Origin: Chloroflexi bacterium RBG_16_57_11
Lineage (GTDB): Bacteria; Chloroflexota; Anaerolineae; Anaerolineales; UBA4823
Direction: 5' to 3'
Length of the DNA: 16,111 bases
NCBI GenBank assembly: GCA_001795165.1
Contig: MGNS01000160.1
Span: forward strand, 1 to 16,111
Every line of letters begins with the position of its first letter. Position 1 is the stretch's first letter. Under the pieces are notes generated by a model. The model was given only the letters and a program-made list of their open reading frames with translations. It had not been told where the DNA came from and made no database searches. Below are positions 1-7,205 of this stretch, one piece after another. Made by a program: the position numbers and the translations under genes.

Positions 1-341
1 ACACCCAGGCGCAGGACTTCATGTCCGCCAACCCCGAACTGGCTGGCATCTACGTCACCGCCGGTGGACCCTTCGGCGCTGCCGCTGCAGTACAAGACGC
101 CGGTATGGCTGGCAAGGTGTGGGTGGTCTCCTTCGACTTCGTGGATGAGACCATGCAGTTCGTCAAGGATGGCGTGATTTACGCCACCATCGGCCAGGAT
201 CCCTTTGCTCAAGGCCATGACCCCGCTGTCCGTTTGTTTAATATGATAGCGGGTGGTGTGTACCCGGAGTGCGGTCGCCTCGTGACGCGCGCCGACATCG
301 TGACGGCGGAGAACATTGACCAGTTCTGGACCGCTCCGTAA
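1..341 (+). CDS. Periplasmic sugar-binding protein of an ABC importer, C-terminal part
   Basis: The gene is cut by the left edge; the reading frame is open from base 3 and about 112 residues remain. The visible part fits the second lobe of Peripla_BP_4 (ribose/xylose-type) binding proteins: a segment GIYVTAGGPFGAAAAVQDAG resembles the region where these proteins list the gene's sugar-responsive helix, followed by a VSFDF strand and the segment ATIGQDPFAQGHDPAVRLFN, which matches the usual 'IGQ.P..QG' hinge and helix near the C-terminus. It would bind a monosaccharide outside the membrane and deliver it to the permease served by the ATPase encoded next. No signal peptide can be seen because the N-terminus is missing. 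The sugar cannot be read from this part; the downstream xylose genes make a pentose likely, but that is inference. The family call is fairly sure and the substrate is not. Confidence 0.85.
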   Translation, partial: TQAQDFMSANPELAGIYVTAGGPFGAAAAVQDAGMAGKVWVVSFDFVDETMQFVKDGVIYATIGQDPFAQGHDPAVRLFNMIAGGVYPECGRLVTRADIVTAENIDQFWTAP

Positions 342-354
342 TCGAAGTTTATGC

Positions 355-387
355 CTGACGGATCCGGACCACACCCGGACCCGTCAG
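355..387 (+). repeat. Hairpin after the binding-protein gene
   Basis: CTGACGG at 355-361 pairs with CCGTCAG at 381-387. After a one-base mismatch the inner TCCGG pairs with CCGGA around an ACCACAC loop. It begins 13 bases after the stop codon. There is no T-run behind it, so it looks more like an mRNA 3'-end stabiliser or processing block than a classical terminator. Confidence 0.6.
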
Positions 388-390
388 TGA

Positions 391-440
391 GCGTGGGGCC
401 GGGCTGGTAGCCCGGCGTCACGCAACCCGGTTTGCGGTTT
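391..440 (+). repeat. Second GC-rich hairpin with an alternative stem ending in a short T-run
   Basis: GCCGGGCT (398-405) pairs with AGCCCGGC (409-416) around a 3-base loop, and the stem is extended by GCGTG (391-395) with CACGC (419-423). Bases 421-423 can instead join a second stem, CGCAA (421-425) with TTGCG (432-436), which is followed by GTTTT. The two structures exclude one another in part, the arrangement expected of an attenuator or weak terminator. The regulatory role is inferred. Confidence 0.45.
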
Positions 441-560
441 TCACGGAGGCTCCATCGCTGTGGCCAGAAGCTTCCACAGGTTGAACGAGGATGTTTTACA
501 TCGCTGCTGCTAACGACCATGCAAACGGCGCAGTATTCACCCTTAGCCTCCGTGAAAACC
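436..560 (+). repeat. 16-bp perfect inverted repeat enclosing 93 bp
   Basis: GGTTTTCACGGAGGCT at 436-451 is the exact reverse complement of AGCCTCCGTGAAAACC at 545-560. The enclosed segment holds smaller hairpins at 458-479 and 490-502. In RNA this would form a long-range stem closing a multi-branched domain. The ends could also be terminal repeats of a very small element, but I see no flanking target duplication. Confidence 0.6.
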
Positions 561-708
561 CACGCTGCTATTCCTACCTGAAGAAGCCCCACGCCAGACC
601 GGGCGAAGCCAGCAAATTGCTCTTGTCTCAACGCTTCGCAATGCCTGAGGTGAAACTTCTTCACCCACAGTCGCTCGAAATTAGTTAGCACGATAGGGAA
701 GAAAGCTT

Positions 709-2229
709 ATGGGTCAGAGCAGTGGACAGATCTTGATGGTGGATGGCGTTTCCAAGCGCTTTGGGGGCGTCCAGGCGCTCAAAGCAGTTAATTTTGACCT
801 GAACTACGGCGAGGTCCATGCCCTGGTGGGCGAAAATGGGGCGGGAAAATCGACTCTGATGAACGTCCTCGGTGGTATTGTCCAGCAAGACAGCGGGCAG
901 GTGGTGTTCAAGGGCCAGGAGGTCGATTTCAAGTCACCTATCGAGTCGCTTGACGCCGGGATCGCCGTCATCCACCAGGAGCTGGCGATGTTACCGCATC
1001 TTAACGTAATTGAAAATGTGTTCATGGGGCGCATGCCTGCGAATGGCGGAATGATCCGCTGGCGAGAGGCTGAAAAAGACACCCGGGCGGCGTTAGAGCT
1101 GGTAGGTTTAGATATCCCACTGGATATACTGGTGAGCAAGCTCAGCATTTCGCAGCGCCAATTGGTGGAAATCGCTAAGGCGCTCTCGAAGAATGCCAGC
1201 CTGATTATCATGGATGAGCCGAACTCATCGTTGGCTGAATCGGAGACTGAGCGACTTTTCTCGGTGATCGAAACACTTAAACAACGCGGTGTGGCGGTGA
1301 TCTATGTTTCACATAAAATCGAGGAAGTGTTGCAGATCGCCGACCGCATCAGCGTGCTGCGCGATGGTGAATACCGCGGCACAATCCAGAAAAGCGACGC
1401 CAGTGTTGAAAAGGTAATCCAGATGATGGTTGGCCGCGAGCTGCGCCAGGAAACCAGCCGCCTGAGGCAAGAAGCAGGCACTAAAGAAGGCGCCCTGCGC
1501 CTGGAGGTGCGTGGTTTAAGTGGAAGGCGCTTCCAGGATGTATCCTTCGAGATTCGCCAGGGTGAGATCGTCGGTTTTGCCGGTTTGGTAGGCGCCGGGC
1601 GTAGTGAAGTGGCGCGAGCAATCTTTGGTGCAGACCCCATCACCACCGGAGAAGTCCGCCTGGATGGCAAGACGGTGAGGTTTACTTCGCCTGGAAAGGC
1701 TATCGCAAATGGGATGGCGATGATCCCTGAAGACCGTAAGCTGCTTTCTCTGTTCACGGATTTGCCAATCTTATTTAATATGAGCGTGGCCGAGCTGCCG
1801 CGTATGTCCCGCTACGGTTTGATTAGCCACCGGGAGGAACGGTCCACTGCTGAGCGGTTCGTGGACCAGCTAAGGATTAAGTTGGCTTCGGTTGATCAAC
1901 CGGTACGCAGCCTGAGCGGAGGCAACCAGCAGAAAACCACCCTGGCCCGCTGGCTGGCGACCCAACCAAAATTGTTGATCATGGATGAGCCAACTCACGG
2001 TGTTGACGTCGGCGCAAAAGCTGAAATATACGAGCTCATGCGCAATCTGGCCGACCAGGGAATCAGCATTATGCTGATCTCGTCGGAGCTGCCCGAAATT
2101 CTAACGATGTCGGATCGCGTGGTCGTGATGCACGAAGGCCGTGTAACAGCCATGCTAAAACATGACCAGTGCGATGAACACACAATCATGTTGCATGCAA
2201 CCGGCATGGCTGAAAACCACGTCGTCTAG
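709..2229 (+). CDS. Sugar ABC transporter ATP-binding protein (RbsA/MglA/XylG type, two ATPase domains)
   Basis: This 506-residue protein powers monosaccharide import at the cytoplasmic face of the membrane. It has the two tandem nucleotide-binding domains typical of the carbohydrate-uptake family CUT2, and the usual length of about 500. Domain 1 has a Walker A at residues 41-49 (GENGAGKST), signature LSISQRQ from 145, and Walker B IIMDEP around 166-171. Domain 2 starts near residue 255; its Walker A is the family's normal degenerate form (GLVGAGRSE, from 292, Arg in place of Lys), with signature LSGGNQQK from 402 and Walker B LLIMDEPTHGVD from 422. The residue after DEP in domain 1 is Asn rather than the usual Thr. 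The start is supported by AGGGA at 694-698, though spacing is slightly long. No permease gene follows; the next gene begins 25 bp downstream. The substrate is probably a pentose, judged from the downstream genes. Confidence 0.95.
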   Translation: MGQSSGQILMVDGVSKRFGGVQALKAVNFDLNYGEVHALVGENGAGKSTLMNVLGGIVQQDSGQVVFKGQEVDFKSPIESLDAGIAVIHQELAMLPHLNVIENVFMGRMPANGGMIRWREAEKDTRAALELVGLDIPLDILVSKLSISQRQLVEIAKALSKNASLIIMDEPNSSLAESETERLFSVIETLKQRGVAVIYVSHKIEEVLQIADRISVLRDGEYRGTIQKSDASVEKVIQMMVGRELRQETSRLRQEAGTKEGALRLEVRGLSGRRFQDVSFEIRQGEIVGFAGLVGAGRSEVARAIFGADPITTGEVRLDGKTVRFTSPGKAIANGMAMIPEDRKLLSLFTDLPILFNMSVAELPRMSRYGLISHREERSTAERFVDQLRIKLASVDQPVRSLSGGNQQKTTLARWLATQPKLLIMDEPTHGVDVGAKAEIYELMRNLADQGISIMLISSELPEILTMSDRVVVMHEGRVTAMLKHDQCDEHTIMLHATGMAENHVV

Positions 2230-2254
2230 GTATAGTAAATATAAGGAACAAAAA

Positions 2255-3565
2255 ATGGCTGATATTCCTTCCTGCTCCCTTGAACAGGCAGATTTTCGCG
2301 GATGGAAGGCTATCTGTTTAAGCAACGGATTCGTGACAATTGTCGCCGTGCCTGACATCGGTGGGCGGATCATGGCTTTCGATCTGGGTGAAATACCATT
2401 ATTATTTATCGATCCGACCCTGGCTGGCAAGCTGTTTACTGCCGAGCAGAACCAGGGCGATGGCTCTTTGGCCGCGTGGAAGAATTTCGGCGGTGACAAG
2501 ACCTGGCCTTCGCCGCAAGGCTGGGAAAACGATGACCAGTGGCACGGCCCACCCGACCCGGTGCTGGATACCGGCCGGTATCAAGTGACCGGCATGGAGC
2601 ACAGCGCACGCGCAGCGTCTGTAAAAATGGTCAGTCCACCGGACAGCCGCACTGGGATGCAGATCACGCGCAAAGTCAGCCTGCACCGGGGTAGCAGCCG
2701 GGTCGAATTGGAATTGAGCTTTAAAAATATCTCTGACCGGCTGCGACGCTGGAGCATCTGGGATGTGGCCCAACTGCAGGCAGAGAAAACGCTGCCCGAT
2801 GGGAAGCTGGCTCCAGAGACCAGCTGCACCGTGACCGCCCCGCTCAACCCACAGAGTAAATTCCCGGATGGGTACTGGGTCATGTTTGGCGAACCTGCCA
2901 ATCCGCAATGGGGTGTTGATCGGGAGCACAGGCTGGTGGTGGCAAAATATCGCTGGGAGATCGGCAAGATTGGCAGCGATGCTTGCGCGCCGGATTTACA
3001 CAGCGGTTGGATCGCCTTCAGCAACCCGAGGCAAGGACTGGCCTTTACGGAGCGGTTCCCCGTCTTCCCTGGCGAAGAATATCCCGATAACGGCTCCACC
3101 GTGGAGTGCTGGACGATTGGCAAAGGCAGAGTGGCCAACCTGGACTATGAGCACAGCGATATTTACCTGATGGAAACCGAAGTGCTCAGCCCATTTTACA
3201 CCTTCCAGCCGGGTGAGAGCCACAACTTCCAGATTGAATGGGGCGCGTGTAGGTCCGCCGGACCGATCCTGGACGTGCAGGCGGGTGGATGCGCCAGCCA
3301 GAGGCTGGCTGTGCAAGCAACACACAATGGTGTGCAGTTGAGTGGGGTATTTGGCGCTTTTGACAGTGGGAACCTGCTGCTCACGTGGCTGGATAAAACA
3401 GGTGAAGTCAGCGGCTCAATCTTACTCGCATCTGTCAATCCCGCTGAGCTCATAGAATTCGACCAGACTTTCCGACCACCGGCTGGAGCTACCGCTGCCG
3501 AGCTGAGCGTGCTGTCTGAAGCTGATGTAGAGCTACGTAAGCTAGGAACATGCGAGCTGATGTAA
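2255..3565 (+). CDS. DUF4380 family protein (galactose-mutarotase-like fold expected)
   Basis: The protein has 436 residues from the ATG at 2255, which has AAGGA at 2243-2247 just upstream and starts 25 bp after the ATPase gene. The reading frame is open back to 2162, inside the ATPase gene, but that extension has no support. The N-terminal part contains VAVPDIGGRIMAFDLG and later FGGDKTWPSPQGW followed by HGPPDPVLDTGRYQV. These match my memory of DUF4380 proteins (vtPelGGRi...NYGGdKlWpaPQ...pPdpvLDggpY). DUF4380 is related in fold to galactose mutarotases and glycoside-hydrolase beta-sandwiches. No catalytic role is established for the family, so a part in sugar epimerisation or carbohydrate recognition is only inferred from the operon. 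There is no signal peptide, so it is expected in the cytoplasm. The last 16 bases overlap the most upstream start of the next gene. Confidence 0.75.
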   Translation: MADIPSCSLEQADFRGWKAICLSNGFVTIVAVPDIGGRIMAFDLGEIPLLFIDPTLAGKLFTAEQNQGDGSLAAWKNFGGDKTWPSPQGWENDDQWHGPPDPVLDTGRYQVTGMEHSARAASVKMVSPPDSRTGMQITRKVSLHRGSSRVELELSFKNISDRLRRWSIWDVAQLQAEKTLPDGKLAPETSCTVTAPLNPQSKFPDGYWVMFGEPANPQWGVDREHRLVVAKYRWEIGKIGSDACAPDLHSGWIAFSNPRQGLAFTERFPVFPGEEYPDNGSTVECWTIGKGRVANLDYEHSDIYLMETEVLSPFYTFQPGESHNFQIEWGACRSAGPILDVQAGGCASQRLAVQATHNGVQLSGVFGAFDSGNLLLTWLDKTGEVSGSILLASVNPAELIEFDQTFRPPAGATAAELSVLSEADVELRKLGTCELM

Positions 3566-4374
3566 AAATGCGACAAATTGCATATTTACGCCCGGAACAA
3601 ATCATTGAAGAGATGAAGCGCTGTACGTTGGCATATCTGCCGATCGGGCCGCTGGAATGGCATGGACCACATCTACCCTTGGGGGTAGATCCGTTCAACG
3701 CACAGAACGCCGCTCTACAATCCGCAGAGCTGACCAGCGGGCTGGTCTTCCCAACCCTGTATTGGGGTACCGAGCGCGAGCGGCAGCCAGACATGCTGGA
3801 CTGGCTGGGTCTCAACCTGGAAGATTACATCGTAGGGATGGATTTTCCCGCCAACAGCCTGCCCAGCCTGTACTGCTCTGAGGAAGTTTTTGCGCTGGTA
3901 ATGCGAGAGCAGCTCCGCCTGGTGGCAAAGATGGGCTTTCGACTGATCGTCATGATCACCGGGCATGCGGCGACCAACCAGATCGAAGTCCTTGAGCGGC
4001 TGGCAGCGGAGTTCAACGGTTACAAAATCGCGCGGGTGATCGTCGCCTTACCTTTCGTAACCAACTCAAGTGGTGTTATGGAGGTTGGCCATGCTTCGCG
4101 CATCGAGACGTCGGTGATGCAGGCGCTGCATCCCGAGACGGTACGGTTGGATATGCTTCCGCCGCTGCCTGACCCGCTCCGCAACGCTGACTGGGCGGTG
4201 ATCGATTACAAGACATTTTTGGGTGAACCTACACCCGAGCGTGTCATCCATGAACACGATGATCCGCGACGCGCCAGCGCCGAGCAAGGACGCCTGACTA
4301 TCGACCATGCCGTGGAACAGATCGTTGCGCGTGTGAAATCTGAATTGGAGAGGCTGTCAGATTATTCGCCGTAA
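3550..4374 (+). CDS. Creatininase family metal-dependent hydrolase
   Basis: This 274-residue protein belongs to the creatininase/MftE family, cytoplasmic metal enzymes that usually cleave amide or lactam bonds; some members act in cofactor maturation. The metal-binding signature LPIGPLEWHGPHLPLGVD is clear. Counting from the 3550 start, Glu36, His38 and Asp47 are expected ligands, with His139 in ITGHAATN (commonly NGHGGN) and Glu186 in HASRIETS (commonly HAGEIETS). The start is uncertain: ATG 3550 overlaps DUF4380 by 16 bp and has AGGA only two bases upstream; ATG 3568, two bases after the DUF4380 stop, gives MRQIAYLRPEQ, a typical beginning for this family. Either way the two genes are tightly coupled. 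Creatininase members often sit in sugar operons with no known substrate, and none can be named here. Confidence 0.85.
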   Translation: MRADVKMRQIAYLRPEQIIEEMKRCTLAYLPIGPLEWHGPHLPLGVDPFNAQNAALQSAELTSGLVFPTLYWGTERERQPDMLDWLGLNLEDYIVGMDFPANSLPSLYCSEEVFALVMREQLRLVAKMGFRLIVMITGHAATNQIEVLERLAAEFNGYKIARVIVALPFVTNSSGVMEVGHASRIETSVMQALHPETVRLDMLPPLPDPLRNADWAVIDYKTFLGEPTPERVIHEHDDPRRASAEQGRLTIDHAVEQIVARVKSELERLSDYSP

Positions 4375-4428
4375 CTGACTCATTTTCGATTTTTACGAAT
4401 AAAACAGTGTGCACATTAGGAAAAAAAT

Positions 4429-5598
4429 ATGACAAACCTATACGAACCCAAACCTGAGCACAAATTTACATTCGGCCTTTGGACAGTTGGTAACACCGGT
4501 AGCGATCCATTCGGCGCGGCGGTCCGCAATAAGCTTTCGCCGGTCGAACTGGTTCACCTGCTGGCAGAAATTGGCGCTTATGGGGTCAACTTTCACGACA
4601 ACGACCTGATCCCCTTCGACGCCACCCCAACCGAGCGCGACCAGATTGTGCGCGATTTCAAACGCGCCCTGGAGGAAACCGGGCTGGTAGTGCCGATGGC
4701 GACGACCAACCTGTTCCACCATCCGGTGTTCAAGGATGGCGCCTTTACAGCCAACGATCCACGGGTACGCAAGTTCGCCTTGCAGAAAACCATGCGAGCG
4801 ATCGACCTGGGTGTGGAGCTCGGCGCAAAAATCTACGTCTTCTGGGGCGGGCGCGAGGGTGTGGAGAGCGATGCTACAAAAGACCCGACTGCAGGGTTGA
4901 GGCGTTTTCGGGAGGCGCTAAACTTCCTCTGCGAGTATGTGCTTGACCAGGGGTATGACCTGAAACTGGCCCTGGAAGCCAAGCCCAATGAACCGCGCGG
5001 CGACATCTACTTGCCAACCAGCGGCGCCTTGCTGGGTTTTATCGCCACCCTGGATCACCCGGAGATGGTCGGTTTGAACCCGGAAATGGCACATGAGCAC
5101 ATGGCAGGGCTGAACTTCCTGCACGCTGTCGCCCAGGCGTGGGAGGCTGGCAAACTGTTCCACATTGACCTGAACGACCAGAATTCCGTGCGCTTTGACC
5201 AGGATTGGCGCTTTGGATCACAGAGCCTAAAACAATCTTTCTTCCTGGTCAAGTTCCTGGAAAATGTCGAATATTCCGGCAGCCGCCACTTCGACGCCCA
5301 TGCCTACCGGACCGAGGATTATGAGGGCGTTAAGGATTTTGCCCGCGGCTGCATGCGCACCTATCTGATCTTGAAAGAGAAGGCCGAACACTTCAACCAG
5401 GATGAGGAAATCCAGTTCTTACTGGCTAAGATCAACGTGAATGATCCGGCCATGGAGGGATTCGAAGGAAAGTTCAACCCAGCGAAAGCGAAAGCCTTGA
5501 AAGCCTATCCATTCGATGTGGCAACTTTAGCAAGGCGGGGGATGCAATACGAGCGGCTGGACCAGCTCACGGTGGACTTGTTACTCGGAGTCAGATGA
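4429..5598 (+). CDS. xylA: Xylose isomerase, class I
   Basis: The enzyme converts D-xylose to D-xylulose in the cytoplasm, using two divalent metal ions. The 389-residue length and the start FTFGLWTVGNTGSDPFG put it in the short class I type (Streptomyces, Thermus; about 387 residues). The Thermus enzyme, as I remember it, also begins YEPKPEHRFTFGLWTVGN. All catalytic and metal residues can be placed: His56 and Asp59 (FHDND), Glu183 and Lys185 (LEAKPNEPRGD), Glu219 and His222 (GLNPEMAHEHMAG), Asp247 (HIDLND), Asp257 and Asp259 (FDQDW), and Asp289 (HFDAHA). Trp18 and Phe28 line the sugar site in this family. The start is well supported by AGGA at 4418-4421. Its stop overlaps the xylB start by 4 bp, so the pair is translationally coupled. 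The intact active site suggests a working enzyme that uses a free aldopentose. Confidence 0.97.
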   Translation: MTNLYEPKPEHKFTFGLWTVGNTGSDPFGAAVRNKLSPVELVHLLAEIGAYGVNFHDNDLIPFDATPTERDQIVRDFKRALEETGLVVPMATTNLFHHPVFKDGAFTANDPRVRKFALQKTMRAIDLGVELGAKIYVFWGGREGVESDATKDPTAGLRRFREALNFLCEYVLDQGYDLKLALEAKPNEPRGDIYLPTSGALLGFIATLDHPEMVGLNPEMAHEHMAGLNFLHAVAQAWEAGKLFHIDLNDQNSVRFDQDWRFGSQSLKQSFFLVKFLENVEYSGSRHFDAHAYRTEDYEGVKDFARGCMRTYLILKEKAEHFNQDEEIQFLLAKINVNDPAMEGFEGKFNPAKAKALKAYPFDVATLARRGMQYERLDQLTVDLLLGVR

Positions 5599-7127
5599 TC
5601 CAAACTCAGCTCTTCCTCGGCATCGATATCTCGACAACCAGTGCTAAAGCATTGCTGATCGATCCTCAGGGGGTGGTCGCAGCAAGCGCATCGACTCCGC
5701 TCAGCCTTTCGACCCCAAAGCCGCTATGGTCGGAACAAGATCCGCATGAATGGTGGCAGGGAGCGGTGAGCAGCATCCGCCAGGCGCTGGCGCAAGCGGG
5801 TGCGAGCGGTGCACAAGTGCGGGTTATCGGCATGACCGGACAGATGCATGGATTGGTGATGTTAGATAAGCAGGAACGTGTGCTTCGGCCGGCGATCCTG
5901 TGGAATGATCAGCGCACCGGGGCAGAATGTGAGGAAATCACACAAAAGGTTGGCGCTGAAAAGTTGTTGCGCATCACGGGAAACCGGGCGCTGACCGGCT
6001 TTACAGCACCCAAAATCCTGTGGGTGCACAACCATGAGCCTCAAATCTATGCGCAAACTGCTCACGTCCTGCTTCCCAAGGATTATGTCCGCTTGCGATT
6101 GACCGGGGGTCATGCAGTGGATAAGGCCGATGGGGCCGGAATGCTGCTTTTCGATTTACAGAAACGGGATTGGTCCGATGAAGTGTTGAATATCCTTGAC
6201 ATCCCTCGCGCCTGGATGCCTGAAACCTTCGAAGGGCCAGAGATCACCGGTGTAGTGACACCATCTGCGGCAGCAGAAACCGGATTACTGGCAGGCACGC
6301 CAGTAGTGGGCGGCGGTGGTGACCAGGCGGCGCAAGCTGTGGGCGTCGGCGCGGTGACGCCAGGCATCGTAGCCCTGACGCTGGGCACATCTGGTGTGGT
6401 CTTTGCTACAACCGATGGCCCATTTGTTGAGCCGCATGGGCGCCTGCATGCCTTCTGTCACTCAGTGCCCGGAGCCTGGCACTTCATGGGCGTCATGCTT
6501 TCAGCAGCCGGCTCGCTGCAGTGGTATCACGATACACTGGCGGCAAATACATCTTTCGATGAACTGCTGGCTTTAGCGGTTGATATTCCACCAGGCAGCG
6601 AAGGGTTGTTATTTCTGCCGTACCTCACCGGCGAGCGCACCCCCCATCCAGATCCACTGGCGCGGGCAGCCTTTGTCGGACTAACTGTGCGCCACAGCCA
6701 GGCACACATGACCCGCGCTGTGCTGGAGGGCGTGGCTTTTGGCCTGCGCGATAGCATGGAGCTGATCAAACAGGCATCCGGGGAGATGATTAGCACTCCT
6801 GGTGTGACCAAATCCAGGATCGAACAGGTACGCGTCTCAGGCGGCGGTTCCCGAAGCGCACTCTGGCGCCAGATCCTGGCGGATGTGATGGACACCGAGC
6901 TGGTGACGGTGAACACCACCGAGGGCGCCGCGTTTGGCGCGGCCTTGCTGGCCGGGGTTGGCGCGGGCGAATGGGCCACAGTGAATGAAAGCTGCCTGGC
7001 GGTAATCCGCATCAGCCAGAGCACCCGGCCCAACCAACGAGTGAGTGAAGTTTATGAGCAAGCTTATCCCCTGTATCGAGAGTTGTACCATGCACTCAAG
7101 CCCACCTTCGATGCCATGGGACGGTAA
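5595..7127 (+). CDS. xylB: Xylulokinase (FGGY family)
   Basis: This 510-residue kinase phosphorylates D-xylulose with ATP to D-xylulose 5-phosphate, which enters the pentose phosphate pathway. The N-terminal FGGY half starts with FLGIDISTTSAKALL (phosphate-binding loop), then GMTGQMHGLV and ILWNDQRT, the substrate-site pattern of xylulokinases. Asp243 in VGGGGDQAAQAVGVG fits the catalytic base. The C-terminal half carries the ATP-site motifs LEGVAFGLRDS, VSGGGSRSALWRQ and TEGAAFGAALLAG. Length and motif order are normal for XylB. The ATG shares its bases with the xylA stop (ATGA), and no other start is needed. Other FGGY kinases (ribulokinase, glycerol kinase) are less likely given the MTGQMHG motif and the xylA neighbour. 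Confidence 0.95.
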   Translation: MIQTQLFLGIDISTTSAKALLIDPQGVVAASASTPLSLSTPKPLWSEQDPHEWWQGAVSSIRQALAQAGASGAQVRVIGMTGQMHGLVMLDKQERVLRPAILWNDQRTGAECEEITQKVGAEKLLRITGNRALTGFTAPKILWVHNHEPQIYAQTAHVLLPKDYVRLRLTGGHAVDKADGAGMLLFDLQKRDWSDEVLNILDIPRAWMPETFEGPEITGVVTPSAAAETGLLAGTPVVGGGGDQAAQAVGVGAVTPGIVALTLGTSGVVFATTDGPFVEPHGRLHAFCHSVPGAWHFMGVMLSAAGSLQWYHDTLAANTSFDELLALAVDIPPGSEGLLFLPYLTGERTPHPDPLARAAFVGLTVRHSQAHMTRAVLEGVAFGLRDSMELIKQASGEMISTPGVTKSRIEQVRVSGGGSRSALWRQILADVMDTELVTVNTTEGAAFGAALLAGVGAGEWATVNESCLAVIRISQSTRPNQRVSEVYEQAYPLYRELYHALKPTFDAMGR

Positions 7128-7193
7128 ATGTCATAATAACCGGTGTCCCTGAAAATTAATAATCAGCCGATCGTACATCATTTGCAATTTGCC

Positions 7194-7200
7194 GGAGGTA
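7194..7200 (+). promoter_or_regulatory. Ribosome binding site that sets the methyltransferase start
   Basis: GGAGGTA lies 5 bases before ATG 7206 (GGAGG ends 7 bases before it). It favours this start over the in-frame GTG at 7143, which has no such site. Confidence 0.85.
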
Positions 7201-7205
7201 AACTC

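Larger units (their letters stand above)
342..708 (+). other. Non-coding gap rich in hairpins (candidate structured RNA)
   Basis: No convincing gene lies in these 367 bases between the binding-protein and ATPase genes. The stretch contains many perfect or near-perfect inverted repeats: 355-361 with 381-387 (7 bp, plus an inner TCCGG/CCGGA pair); 398-405 with 409-416 (8 bp, 3-base loop) inside 391-395/419-423; 421-425 with 432-436 followed by GGTTTT; 436-451 with 545-560 (16 bp); 458-463 with 474-479; 490-494 with 498-502; 603-609 with 633-639, enclosing 611-614/618-621; and 649-654 with 660-665. Such structure after a binding-protein gene commonly protects the upstream mRNA or partly stops transcription, so that more binding protein than ATPase is made. 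A regulatory RNA is also possible. I do not recognise a known riboswitch class. Confidence 0.55.

Noticed and set aside
491..688. 65-residue open frame in the gap before the ATPase gene
   Set aside because: No ribosome site, no recognisable family, and it runs across the inverted repeats. Structure explains the region better.
209..691. 160-residue open frame on the - strand
   Set aside because: Runs over the end of the binding-protein gene and the hairpin region; composition is unlike a real protein and no start signal is seen.
2162..2254. Longer N-terminus for the DUF4380 protein
   Set aside because: It would overlap the ATPase gene by 68 bases, whereas ATG 2255 has an AAGGA site and gives a family-like start.
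7143..7205. Longer N-terminus for the UroD-type methyltransferase from GTG 7143
   Set aside because: GGAGGT just before ATG 7206 and the family-typical start MNSRERLL favour the shorter form.
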